Assembly: GCA_963556305.1 (NCBI GenBank)
Contig: OY745775.1
Location: forward strand, 930,001 to 994,000
Reading direction: 5' to 3'
Length of the DNA stretch: 64,000 bases
From: Platismatia glauca
Lineage: Eukaryota > Ascomycota > Lecanoromycetes > Lecanorales > Parmeliaceae
Made by a program: the position numbers and the translations under genes. Under the pieces are notes generated by a model. The model was not told where the DNA came from and made no database searches. It saw only the letters and a list, made by a program, of their open reading frames with translations. Shown piece by piece: positions 12,285-22,553 of this stretch; within the stretch, counting starts at the first letter, position 1; each line of letters opens with the position of its first letter.

Positions 12285-12733
12285 ATGGCATCCCACATCC
12301 TCCGTTCCTCCATGTGCTCCTCAGCGTCCCTCCAACCACTCCGCGTCACACTCACCCCAGCCATCAGTACCTCTCCCCTTCCAATTTTCCCTTCCCCCAA
12401 CCAATCAATCAACTGACCCCCCCAACAGCCCGTCGTACCCTCACCACCACGCCCTTACGTCTCGTGCAAGGCGACCTCGGCAACCCGCAATCCACCTCCA
12501 GCGATCAAGCCGCGCTTAAGAAAAGCCGCGCCACCGAAGGTGCCAATTCACCAGATACAGCCAGCGTGCAGCAGCCTGTGTCGAATCGGAGCGCTATTCC
12601 GGGCGAGAAAGACGAGGGGACTCCGACGGAGGATGCGATGAAGAGGAGCCCGGAGGAGCCGGCGGAGAAGAAGAGGGAGAGTGTTGAGAGGCAGGGGGAG
12701 AAGCCGTTGGGGCCGGAGGATGAGCAGAAGTGA
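12285..12733 (+). CDS. small predicted mitochondrial protein, unknown function
   Basis: Two exons, 12285-12366 and 12429-12733 with a 62 nt intron, 128 aa. I do not recognise the family. The N-terminus (MASHILRSSMCSSASLQPLR, then a TRRTLTTTPLR stretch) is rich in Arg, Ser and Thr, lacks acidic residues and looks like a mitochondrial targeting sequence. The rest is polar, disordered and Glu/Lys/Pro-rich, ending EDEQK. Splicing is supported because it joins an ATG in good context to the frame that carries the basic presequence. The function is unknown; an import or matrix accessory role would be a guess. Confidence 0.68.
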
Positions 12734-14623
12734 TTTGGGAGGGGAGATGGAAGAGGGTTTGGGAGGGTGGACGAGCATTGCTTTCATAGCGGTAGGGTAA
12801 CGACTACGAGGTGGGCGGGTGAAGGGGTTTGGACTTCGATATTGAGGAATTCAGTGAATCTACCGTTTGGTCCCTGCCGTCCTTCATTGATGCAAAAAGG
12901 ACTGACAGACATGGGATTGTGCTGCTGATCATGTGCAAGAATTAACAACAGCCCCTCGTGCCATTGGGCCTCTTTGATCAAACCTCTCCAATGGTTCGTG
13001 CCACCAGCAAGCTTGATGGGCGAGCTCCGACACTCTCTCATTACACTTCTTGCCACCCTGCTGTCCGAAGAGTTGCCGCTATATCCCGAGACTATGACCG
13101 GATCGTGTCTCTTGAAGCCTACGCACAAGTCTCTTCATATCTGGACTACCTCACCTTTGGTTATATCTGTGTCCCAGCACTTGTTTATCCCCGAATATCT
13201 TCAGTCGATCAAGCAAAGTATGCCTGAACCGAGCTGCATATGCGCCGCTGCATTCAATCTCATCCCTTAATCAGCCCACATCCAGAACCGACAAACCCTT
13301 GGTCGACTTTCCGACACCAAGATCCGCGACACGCTTTTCGAAATCTTTCTCCCGAACAGCGTCTCCGAGGCCGATCTATCTTAAAGCCCGCCGTATCGAG
13401 AGATTTCCATTGACTGACAAGAGGCTCGACTGAGTGCCTCAGAATGCAGAGATCAAGAGTAGTCTGCTATTATTATCGCATAACATATTGTATATCATTA
13501 GGCGAGCGCGAACCTCGAGGCTCTATATCCTATGGATTAACAAGGTGCACAATCCGGGGGCTCAGTCCCACATTTTACACGAAAGCCACTAATGCATGTG
13601 ATAAGTACGCAGATCATATCGATAGCCTAATGTTGAATGAAGATGAAGCGTGGAAGAAAACGAATTGAAGATAAGACTTTGGTCTAGCTGATAACTGTGT
13701 GATAATAACAGATGTGAGTCAAAGTGCAAGGTTTCAAGTTCGTGTAAAGCCGTGCGTCCCTTCCCGCACTGAATCTGCATGTACCTATTTTAAGTTCATT
13801 AATACTCTGATGTTTGGGACCGATACGCATCACACCATCGCATACCTACAAATCATTGGTGATTCACACACTCCTTGTTGCCACCCCTCGATCGTGATAG
13901 CTCTTACTAGGCCCTGCAGATATGTATGCGTAATCAGTGGTCACGGGGAAATTGCTTGTATTTCTACGCACCAGGAAAGTACAACGAAGTATTCTCCGAC
14001 CTCGTGATCGAGCAGCTCGATGAGTAAGCGTTACATCGCTGCTGTACGACTGTCAGATCGAGAGATCGTGCTCGAGCGAGGCAGATTATGAGCACAGCGA
14101 TACCTGGAATTTGGCGAGGAAGAACCAATGAAAAGACACCTTTTTGTTCATCAGCCTCGAGAATGATACGGAAGCATGCAATACAAATGCACGTCCGACC
14201 TTTCCATCGTTTCAAGGTTGTTCGATTCTGCGGCCCTGCCTGCAGAAACGTGCCAAGGCTGAAACAAAGGATGTGACCGTGCCCTTGGGTCATTGTGATA
14301 CCTACCCATTCCTTCAGCGCCTAAACGGGGGCCTTACTGCATTCCGAGAGGTTCAAGTTTCAAAATCAAAGTGGGCTTTGCACAAGTCCAATCGGCTCTA
14401 TGAAAAGGCTGGTCCAACATTGACCGAGAGCATGAGGCCATGTCGCAAGGTTACACAAAACTGTGCCACAGGAGTAGACTGTCACAGTCCATAACGAGTG
14501 CAGATCAACGTATAAAACTTGCCCATCCACCAGCAGTCGTTATTTGTTCCTGTTAGGTCCTGCTTGCCTGTCTTGACATTTCGTTATTTCGAACAATCTC
14601 CCCTTTCACAGGCCGTCTTTACC
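12734..14623. other. 1.9 kb gene-poor interval
   Basis: Only short overlapping open frames (about 60-115 codons) with no recognisable motif, no coherent splice pattern and no repeat I could identify. The last few hundred bases should contain the promoter of the Cys-rich membrane protein. Confidence 0.4.
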
Positions 14624-15579
14624 ATGTTTACCCTTCACGAGCCATTATATGCAGTTGTATACGTTGTCTGCTTTTCCCTTGTCAGCCTGATAGAGGCTAC
14701 ATGCTATTATCCAGATAAATCAGTCGTACCGGTCGCAGCCCGCTACGTACCATGCAACGCAACCGTCGCAGATGGTGTTTATAGTGCATGCTGCTCTGAG
14801 GGGGACGGCTGTACAACAGCGGGCTACTGTCTTGGTAACGCCGGGTTTGCCTACCGCGGTGGCTGCACCGATGTGAATTGGGCGTCAGAATCATGTTGTC
14901 CATCGTGTAGATCTGGTATCTTCCTTTCGCTTTCCAACCCGATATCATCGGCGCTGACACAGAGATAGATGCTATACACAGCTTCAGCAACCTGTACCCA
15001 TGTCCTGTCAGCAACGGCTCTTTTGCGACCACTTGGTGCTGTGGAGCGGTGGAAGGCAGCGCCGAAGCAGCGGCTGGCTGCTGCGATACCACTCAATTCA
15101 ACGTGAATGCGGATGGCTTCGGAAACCTTTTCGGAGTAGCCCAGGCCTACACTGCGCCCACTGCGGCTTCATCCAGTCCAGCTACCTCCACATCAGGCAC
15201 CACAAAGTCCTCCTCAGAACCTGCGTCTGCTTCGAAATCGGCAAACCCATCGACCGCATCATCTACCAAGCCCGCATCGTCATCCAACCCATCAGCCGCC
15301 ATCGGAGCGGGAGTCGGCGTCCCGCTAGGTATCCTGCTGCTCTCGGGCCTCGCCTTCCTGCTCCATCGGGAACGCAAGCAACGACTTCACGCGCAGAAAG
15401 TGGCAAACGATATCTCTGCTGTGATGAAAGAGAGAGAGGCAAAGGGAATGTACCAAGGTTACGAGCTGAGCAATCATGCTGGGCGTCAGGAACTCGGTCT
15501 GCACGGCTCTTATGGAGGAAGGTTTGAAGAGTTAGATGCACGTTCAGCCAATGTGTATGAAGCAGACGGCTACCCGTGA
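14624..15579 (+). CDS. Cys-rich single-pass membrane protein, fungal family
   Basis: Two exons, 14624-14915 and 14969-15579 (intron 53 nt), 300 aa. Architecture read from the sequence: signal peptide (hydrophobic core VVYVVCFSLVSLI), a ~100-residue ectodomain with many cysteines including CCSEGDGCTTAGYC and ESCCPSC, then a second Cys cluster after the splice junction. A Ser/Thr/Ala-rich O-glycosylation-type stalk follows, one transmembrane helix (about GVGVPLGILLLSGLAFLL), a basic stop-transfer and a short cytosolic tail. This layout resembles many fungal cell-surface or wall-sensor-like proteins; ligand and role are unknown. The start at 14624 was chosen because it begins directly at the signal peptide; the frame is open further upstream. 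Confidence 0.82.
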
Positions 15580-15647
15580 TATAAGAAAGAGATCAAAGGC
15601 AGTAATTCAAAACTCATCATTTCATTTACGAAGAAACGGCTGGACAT

Positions 15648-16112
15648 CTATATAACGCTTGAATCCGAAAGCGTCTGAAACACACGGCACTCATCATCTC
15701 GAAGAACAGCAACTCGATCCCATCGAAACCTACCGTGCATCCCCCTCAACCCCGCCAGCTCCTCCTCCCTCTCCTCCCAGAACCTCCCCACCGCCAGCCT
15801 CAGCCTCGCTCGCTCGAATATCAACGCAACATAATTAAACGGACGTTTTCTCTCCGCCCACAAACCGGCGTCGATCGCCGCGATATGCGTTTCCAGCTCC
15901 GCAGTGACCAGGTTCCGCTCTCGGACGATGTTCGCCGCGACGCGGGAGGCGCAGCGGACGCAGAGGGCGGGGGCGTCGGTCGTGGTCGTGGGGAGAACGG
16001 AGGCGGTGCCGTTGCGGCGGTTTTGCGTGGGGGAGTGTAAGTAGTGCTGTCGGGGGTGAAAGTCCTTTTTATGGCCGCAGGAGGCGGAGATCCGAAGGTC
16101 GCTCGGACACAT
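15648..16112 (-). CDS. hypothetical protein with His/Cys motifs
   Basis: Single-exon 154-aa frame, convergent with the preceding membrane protein. Not recognised. It has SCGHKKDFHPRQH near residues 11-23 and CVRCASR near 51-57, a pattern that could bind zinc, followed by a helical Arg/Glu-rich half containing ERARLRLAVGRFWEEREEEL. The composition looks protein-like rather than random, but there is no domain proof. It could be a fungal-specific small protein or a chance frame. Confidence 0.5.
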   Translation of the reverse strand: MCPSDLRISASCGHKKDFHPRQHYLHSPTQNRRNGTASVLPTTTTDAPALCVRCASRVAANIVRERNLVTAELETHIAAIDAGLWAERKRPFNYVALIFERARLRLAVGRFWEEREEELAGLRGMHGRFRWDRVAVLRDDECRVFQTLSDSSVI

Positions 16113-17215
16113 GGTTGTTGTTGTGGGTTGCGAGGGTTTACTTGGACCAGGGGTTTTGGGGAGAGTTGGGGGGAATGATGGAAGTCGCTTTGGGGGGGAG
16201 GGAGGCTTTGTCGTTCATTGTGCTGAAGGCTGGGAATTGCGCACCGCGAGCCCCTTTTTCGTCATGGTGCCGCGAGGGTGGTGTTTCTGTTTGGATTAGA
16301 AGATTTCATTGCGCGTTGACGTGGATCCGTCCGAGATTCAATCGTCTTGGCCTCTCGGTACACGGGGCGTTGGAACGGGGGAAAGCCTGTCGCTCTCGGC
16401 TGTCAGTGTGCGATCTTCAAGTCTGCCTTTCATTTTTTCTTCTCGATTAAAACGCAACAAAGGCGGGTCTCATTCTTGGTTCGGGTGCAATTGTTCTTTG
16501 TTTGTGGTTTCGCGTAAGGTGATTGTGGCAAAGGGGAGTGCCATTGTCTCGTGCGCTTTCACGTTCTTGGTGAGGGGATCAAGGGATTCTCGTGGTATGG
16601 AAGAATTGTTCTTCTGCGTCCCATCCTTCGACGGCCGAGTTTGATGTCGTGGTCCTAAACCCCTTATGACATTTGGACTCCCGGTTAGATCAAGCGTTGC
16701 TTGGCACTGTTACACAGTGGCTTTCATAGCAAGATATCTTCAAAGCTGATACTCTATATATTTTCTGACACCACTTCATTGTTGTTCTAATACTGCGTCG
16801 ACGCCCTGGCAGGAACATTCATCACTCATCCCTACACTTCGTTTCGAGATCACAGGTTTATCTCTGAGTATATCTCGATGCCCATACCTTTGACATTCTG
16901 AGCAGTCTGAGACTTATATCAGCTGGCCATCATCTCCATAGCACGTTCATTCGTGGACGGTCTGAAGCAATGCAAAGTAAAAAGCGGATCTTTGCCGGAG
17001 GGTGGCGAATGCTGCCTGTGCAGAGACGAACATGCTGCCATATCAGACGACGAGGACTGTGAGTCTGATTGCGCACTTCGGCTACCATGCAAAACGCCGT
17101 TGGATTCGAATGCACCCGCGGATGTCTTTACAGAAGTCAACAAATTTAGTATCCACTTTATGGGAAGGTTTTTTATGCAGCTTGCCACACGAAGATTTAT
17201 ATGAAAACGACACCG
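16113..17215. other. gene-poor interval next to a retroelement relic
   Basis: Short overlapping frames only. The region includes T/G-rich segments around 16110-16640 and no recognisable gene. Confidence 0.4.
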
Positions 17216-17425
17216 ATCTCGACGATCGTAGGTGGAGGATCGACCAGTGTGACCTTCCGCGGGTGTATCATGAGCTTCTTTGATGGCATTGGTACGTAGT
17301 TCAGGGGTTTCGGGTACATAAAGTCTATCATTGACGTAGAGCAGGCTGTCGCAGACCTGACGGTCTCCCAACTCAAGCTTTAGTACAAGTTGCCTCGACC
17401 CTGCCGAAGGGTAGTGGTTTACCAT
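17216..17425 (-). mobile_element. Ty3/gypsy-type retrotransposon relic (integrase H2C2 region)
   Basis: The minus-strand frame from 17425 encodes a segment resembling the zinc-binding N-terminus of gypsy integrases. It has VCDSLLYVNDRLYVPE, then LRTNAIKEAHDTPAEGHTGR and SSTYD, matching the family pattern (short beta-hairpin, basic spacer, AHD-x-P-x-x-GH-x-GR-x-x-TY). The two His are kept (residues ~52 and 59), but the expected WPGM and C-x2-C parts are absent or scrambled downstream. No reverse transcriptase, RNase H or LTR is visible nearby. It is a decayed fragment, not an active element. Confidence 0.6.
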
Positions 17426-18158
17426 CTATCCTTCGACCCAGTGATTGAAACAATCCCCTCGAGAGAGTCGCGCAAAAATGCTACGAGATCCACATAGGGG
17501 TCTCCTGTAGTTGAGGATGTCTTTCTGTAATTGCAATTTCTACGCAAGGGAGCTGATCTTCCGATGAGTTTGAGAATGGGACTTTTGAGCTTCAGAAATT
17601 CACTATGGCTTGGATGAGGTCCACCTCATAACTTGTCCTCTGTATAACGATCTATCATGTCTGATATCGTTGCCTTTGATCCCAAATGGTGCTGAATAAG
17701 CCCATCGTGTCAGATAGCATCAAGATGTTTCCAAAAGCTCAAAGTAGTTGACTTTGCAGGCTGCTTCAAGGTTCACTACCGGGGTGATAAGCCTTATGCT
17801 GTGCCTTCGACGTGGTCATGTTTGTTGTATTAGGTACGATTCCTAGTAGCGCTGGTACCTCCGCTGGTACAATGGTGGAATCGTTTTGTGTCTTGAATGA
17901 CGAAAATAAAGCAATCAGAAGGAGTTGGTATTTCGACGATCTTTGTTCTAAATATGGTAACGCGGCGGGAAGAGCCGCATGGCAGATCCGTCCAAGCTAA
18001 CCTCGTAAGTGCCTTAGATTTACTTTAGGTATTTGTGTCTGCTTGAGTTCGTCTCTTGCAGTATTCAAATGCATGTCCCACCCCCGACTGTACGGTGATA
18101 GCATTCTTCCGTTCTAAATAGACTAATACAGTCTTTACCGTGTGCACTGACCTTGACA
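17426..18158. other. intergenic upstream of the 393-aa gene
   Basis: No gene supported. It contains the dispersed T-arm-like repeat copy at 17833-17879 and probably the promoter of the gene that starts at 18159. Confidence 0.4.
17833..17879 (+). repeat. dispersed T-arm/B-box-like repeat, copy A
   Basis: Starts GGTACGATTCCTAG and continues to a GCGCTGGTAC / GCTGGTACAATGG stretch. It shares the order box-B-like motif then CGCTGGTACAATGGTG with copies at 22021 and, on the minus strand, 56616-56672. This copy has an inserted internal duplication of CGCTGGTAC. Confidence 0.45.
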
Positions 18159-19815
18159 ATGTCATCTACTTCAGGCTCTGAACCTACCAGCGGGACTCTA
18201 CCTGAAGGCAAGTGTGACAAATGCGGAGCTCCTTCATCTTGGGCAGAAGAGTATGTAGTTTTTCAATCCATTTCTTGCTTATGAGACTCTTTCTGTGGTC
18301 GTACAACGCACCGCGGACGCGAATTATTCTTGCTTTCCTTCTGTCCTTGTCTGTTTTTTAATTTTTACGATACGTCAACAAAAATGTTGGGAATGAACCT
18401 CACTAAGGCATTGCTGACTGGGTAACATACAGTTGGACACAAGATTTGTCATGGAGTGATGGCGCCAAACTTCACATGGCTACTTACTTTGCAAGCCCAC
18501 GCATGTGGCCTTTGGGTTACATTCTTGGCAGTTCTTATTCGCCCCTTAATCTGGAGCAACAATTTCCAAACCTCAACTGGAGGGACAGTTTTGAAGACCT
18601 TCTCGCATTCGAGTCTGGGAAACAGATGATCAGTGCGGTCAGCAGACAGAACGAGGCCGTAATCGCCTCGCGTGTGAGCCATGTCTTCCGAGCCCTTTCT
18701 TCCCGATTTGGATTACGTGTGGAGTTGCAAGACATGTCGCAGGAGTTCAAAGCTCCTGGGACATGTTTCACGACTCAGATTTGATCCCAGAAGAGATCTG
18801 CTGACGGCGAAATTATATAGATCCGCAACGAAAGTGTCCACCATGATATCTCTAATGTGAATCAAAAACTTCAGCGAAACCACGAATATGTCCTCCTACT
18901 GCAGAACTTGCGCGAAATCGCAGATCGCACAAAAAACGATGCCATTGTTTCACGAATTGACAACTATGCACTACCATTCCAGAGAAAAGCAGCCAGGATG
19001 ACCATAGCCCATGGGAAAGCTCTCATTCGCAGTCTCCAAGATCTCCAGAATAAACCGGCGAGCAGCTTCAAAGAGAGAGTACCTTGGATCACTTCTCTCA
19101 TCTCGAGCGGTGCAATGCTAGGATGGGAGTCAGAAGGTGAGTAATTTTTTTTCAGACCATTTCTTCCCGACTCGTACTGTATTTGAGTTGCGAGACTTGT
19201 TTCAAGAGTTGAAGATTCCCAGGACCTGTTTCATGACTCAAATCTGGTCCCAAAAGAGGTATTCTGACTCCGAGTCATTTAGTTTACGACAGCGCGGATG
19301 GGTGGCAGGCAGGTGTCTACAAGACTGACCACTCTGGAGACGGTCATGTGTTCACTGAGAAGGACTTGGCCATGGTCTTCAAAAAAGACCACCGACTAGA
19401 TTTCAGAAACCCTCTATGGTCAACATTTGAGGGTTCTTATAATAATTACCGCCACCAGATCGAGGATATCTGTCCGGAGGGGGACGCAGATCCAGACGTA
19501 GAAGATACATACAATACCATTGAGAATTATCGCCCGACCATACTCTCACAGCTTACAACCGTGGAACGGAGAAGATCGTGGAGTGGTAGCATTGAGACAC
19601 GGGTTGTACTCAAGAACCACTTCGCCGATGGCAAGGTGGAAGAAAAGACCATCGTAAACAATGCATCGAAGGTTCTCGAAGAGGTGGAAAAAGTGCACGC
19701 TTCTGTCAAAGAAAGGCATTATGCTGTCAGTCTCGCAATCTGGGAGCTGGGATATCGCAAGCAGAAAGAGAGTGTTACTGACGCGAAGGAATGGGAGGAT
19801 GAAGGGGTGGAATGA
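18159..19815 (+). CDS. orphan 393-aa protein with three long introns
   Basis: Four exons: 18159-18250, 18433-18673, 18821-19136 and 19283-19815; 393 aa. Not recognised. The junctions are supported because each restores one continuous frame (92, 241, 316 and 533 nt sum to 394 codons) and because gctgac/ctgac branch sites precede the acceptors. Visible: a C-x2-C motif (KCDKCGAP, Cys 19 and 22) at a disordered N-terminus, then a mixed helical body with a Leu-rich helix around RNHEYVLLLQNLREIADR and a C-terminal Glu/Lys helix. There is no signal peptide or membrane segment. The introns are 182, 147 and 146 nt, 2-3 times the local norm, and introns 2 and 3 are homologous to each other. It could be lineage-specific; the exact start is uncertain. 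Confidence 0.72.
18674..18820 (+). repeat. introner-like intron, copy 1 (intron 2 of the 393-aa gene)
   Basis: 147 nt, GTGAGC to ATATAG, with branch-like gctgac 15 nt before the acceptor. It matches intron 3 of the same gene at 57 of 74 positions without gaps (18722-18795 against 19185-19258, hand count). An inverted repeat at 18732-18745 / 18753-18766 pairs 13 of 14 bases around a 7 nt loop. Confidence 0.7.
19137..19282 (+). repeat. introner-like intron, copy 2 (intron 3 of the 393-aa gene)
   Basis: 146 nt, GTGAGT to TTTAG. Homologous to the preceding intron over most of its length. The outer stem TTTGAGT / ACTCAAA is intact, while the inner stem has decayed relative to copy 1. Thirteen of the 17 differences in the 74 nt core are transitions. 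Confidence 0.7.
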
Positions 19816-20743
19816 AACGCCTCAAGGGAAATTCCCTGTGTTTTCCGAGGTCCAATGGTAATATTTTTAGCTCCTAGCAGTTCTGGCCTGCATGCTGACT
19901 CGTTAAGATATCCTTCAACCTTTACGACCTCCATGACTGTCCGTCTGTTTCTCCGGTGGACTAGCTTGACGAGGCGTTTTAGTGGTCTGATACTCATCTT
20001 TCCCACATGATCTGAAACATGCTGACATATCCCGACGCAGCTCGATGACGAATCAAGATACGTGCCTTGGGTGGAAGTGCGCAAATTTAATTTCCCTTAT
20101 TCCAACCACTTTTCTTCTTCAAGGCAGGTCGTTAATGGCATCTTACCAGCGCCAATACATACCCATAGAAGCGACGGAATCAAACAGGGAAATCTCCCTC
20201 GTGCAGCCCCAAGCACCCCTCTACCAACCACTCAACCAACTCCCTCAACCCAAGCGACCCCCTTCCCCCCCTCTCATCACGATCTTCAAATCCTCAACCC
20301 CCCCCCCCCCCCCCCACCTTTTCACCCCCGCCGCATCGACCGGTCCTTACAAATCCTCCACCCACCTCAAGCCCCCTTACCACACTCGAATCGCCTAATC
20401 CGCGCGCACTGCGTCGTCGCAGAGCGTACATATCCATCATAGACATACGTCGACTTTCCTCTCCTCCCGCGCCCTCAGACGCGGCATCGGCTAGATACCT
20501 TATACCTTATGCGGCTGTTAATCATTCTGATCCTGAAAGCTAGAGGTGTCTCGAAGCTTCAGTGTCTAGACAGTCTTGAAGGGTCGAACGGACTCTCGAA
20601 CAAGGAAAAGAGAGGACGAAGAGGCATGCTTGGAAAAGCCAGAAAGGTTTGGCACATCGCGCAAGCTTCAAGAAATTCCACAACGTAGTCCGAGAGAATT
20701 TGTTTCATTTCGTCAATAGTATCATCTGCTCGATGCGATGAGA
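19816..20743. other. intergenic with pyrimidine tract and C18 run
   Basis: Convergent region between the 393-aa gene and the coiled-coil gene. It has a strongly C-rich pyrimidine tract at about 20215-20400, including an uninterrupted run of 18 C at 20298-20315. Open frames over it encode Pro/Ser-rich low complexity and are not called as genes. Confidence 0.5.
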
Positions 20744-21679
20744 TTACCTTTTTACCCTATAAGCTTCCATAGTAGTATTCATCTCATCCAGGAGCTCAGG
20801 ATGTGTGCTCTCGATCACTCTGAGCCACTCTGCGTCCCGTTCCGAATCCCGCCTTCGGACCTCCTCAGCAGCAAGTCTCGTGCGATCGGTCCACCGTCCC
20901 TCCCAAAGATCCTCGATAGCGTTCCTCGCCTTTTCAATAGTCGCCTGATACTCCTCATGCAGCGTAGCGACTTGATCAGTAGCGTCCTGCTGGATACGCG
21001 CTAGACTTCCGGCGTGAGTGGCAGACAGCGACCGAAGTTGCTCTTCTAGCGCAGCGACTTTCGCAGCACACACCTCCCTACCTCTCTCCAGCTCCCGGTC
21101 AAGCCTTTTCTGCATCTCGGCAACGCTAGCGGCCGCTTCTTCGCGAACGCGCTCCATTTCGCGGTTCTTGGCCTTCCATTCCTTCCGGTAAGCTTGGTCG
21201 ACGGCTTCCCGCGTCGCGGCCAGTTCCTGCTCGTGGGCCCTCAGCTCTTGGTCGTGGCCCTCGTAGATGCGGGCGAGCTGCCGGGCGTGGTTTTCGTCAA
21301 TGGTGCGCACGACGCGGCCGTAGTGGATGCTGATGGCATTTTCGGGATCAGCGGTCGATGGAGTCGGGGGTTGATCGGAGTCGTTGCCGCTTCGCGGATA
21401 GACGTGGATGGGTGCGGGCCGTGGTGCTTGGTCTTCGTATGGGGGTAGGGAGGTCGCAGTTGAAGGTATACTGTACATGGATTCCGGTCGAGTGGAGGTG
21501 GTTAGGGTAGTGTTGCCTTCAAGGACATCGTCGATGTGGAAATGCCCTTGCGGCATGGTGGAAATGCTGAATTTGGTGCCGGTAGAAATGACACTAGACG
21601 CTCTTGATCGAAATGAAACACCCTCGCCATTACCGGTACCTTCTCTCTGTTCCAGATTGTTTGCCTGATTATCCGCCAT
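20744..21679 (-). CDS. coiled-coil protein, unknown function
   Basis: Single exon, 311 aa from the ATG at 21679 (MADNQANN); an in-frame ATG at 21703 would add 8 residues. The N-terminal ~120 residues are Ser/Thr/Pro-rich and disordered. From about residue 125 to the end there is a nearly continuous Glu/Arg/Ala coiled coil, for example EWKAKNREMERVREEAAASV and LDRELERGREVCAAKVAALE. No domain is recognised; it could be a cytoskeletal or scaffold-type protein. It is divergent from the FAD monooxygenase gene. Confidence 0.75.
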   Translation of the reverse strand: MADNQANNLEQREGTGNGEGVSFRSRASSVISTGTKFSISTMPQGHFHIDDVLEGNTTLTTSTRPESMYSIPSTATSLPPYEDQAPRPAPIHVYPRSGNDSDQPPTPSTADPENAISIHYGRVVRTIDENHARQLARIYEGHDQELRAHEQELAATREAVDQAYRKEWKAKNREMERVREEAAASVAEMQKRLDRELERGREVCAAKVAALEEQLRSLSATHAGSLARIQQDATDQVATLHEEYQATIEKARNAIEDLWEGRWTDRTRLAAEEVRRRDSERDAEWLRVIESTHPELLDEMNTTMEAYRVKR

Positions 21680-22020
21680 CTTGTAGCGCAAAGTCTGGTT
21701 CAAGGGTCATTGCTACGCAATATATGGGCGTACACCCGAGATTTTGAAGCCAAAGGGTATACGTACTATCAATTCCAGGCTACAAGGCTGCGAGCCTCTA
21801 AAACTCCTTGAAAACATGGCAGAGATGGCTGATCAAGATAGAAACGAGTAGGCAGACGATTTGCGCTCTCTGTGGTAAGCACACACTGTCTTTGAGTACT
21901 ACGACACACTAATGATTCAACAGGATAGCCTTTGTTGCCCGAACACATGTCTAATATCAGTCTCTCAGTCTCTTCCACTTGACGTTGTTGGGCCACCAGG
22001 GTGGTATTTAAGTCATAATA

Positions 22021-22074
22021 GGTTCGATTCCTATTGACGCTGGTACAATGGTGTTGTGGTCTTTTTCCATTTCT
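22021..22074 (+). repeat. dispersed T-arm/B-box-like repeat, copy B
   Basis: Begins GGTTCGATTCC, a perfect match to the tRNA box B consensus GGTTCGANTCC, followed by CGCTGGTACAATGGTG and a GTGGTC...CCATTTCT stretch also found in copy C. No acceptor stem, D-arm or anticodon arm can be fitted, so it is not a tRNA gene. Confidence 0.5.
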
Positions 22075-22299
22075 CTTGAACACACACACCACACCATTCG
22101 GATCGTTCCTTCTATTAACGTCATAGATCGAGTTCCATGGTAACACAAGTCATTAAAGCTACCCAGAAGCGAATCCCTTGGATCTAGGTACACTGCAGTC
22201 AGGCCATGCAGCATGCCTTAGCGTAGGGGTTTCCGAGGTGGAATTCCAAGGTAAAAGTAGCCTTGCAGGAGTCAAGATACATCATCATGCATGCCGGTA

Positions 22300-22347
22300 G
22301 CATCACCCTGCATGAGCATCACCCTGCATGACCCTTACCATGCATGA
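22300..22347 (+). repeat. 16-bp tandem repeat upstream of the FAD monooxygenase
   Basis: GCATCACCCTGCATGA occurs twice in perfect tandem (22300-22315 and 22316-22331), followed by a degenerate third unit ending in ATGCATGA. It lies ~210-250 bp before the monooxygenase start codon. Confidence 0.7.
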
Positions 22348-22553
22348 AGCACTACCCTCAAGGAGACTAGCCACTCATATCATGGCGAGTTTAGCGCCCA
22401 AGTTGTGGTCAGCATAAAGCTGAATCAGCGACACCCTTTAATACAGCCCGTGTTCCCAAGACGCTGACGGCTTCGACAAGACCTACTTTGCTCAGAGACT
22501 TGTCTCTTTTTGCACACGTGTAGCAGATTATCCTGGCAACGCTCCTCAAACTT

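Larger units (their letters stand above)
21680..22553. other. intergenic with repeat B and promoter repeats
   Basis: Divergent region of the coiled-coil and FAD monooxygenase genes. It contains the T-arm-like repeat copy B and a perfect 16-bp tandem duplication, both listed separately. A 125-codon minus frame here has no family motif. Confidence 0.5.

Noticed and set aside
20045..20442. Pro/Ser-rich frames over the C-rich tract
   Set aside because: Low-complexity product of a pyrimidine tract with an 18-C run; two frames are equally open.
22021..22074. tRNA gene
   Set aside because: Box B is perfect, but no acceptor stem, D-arm or anticodon arm can be fitted within 100 bp upstream.
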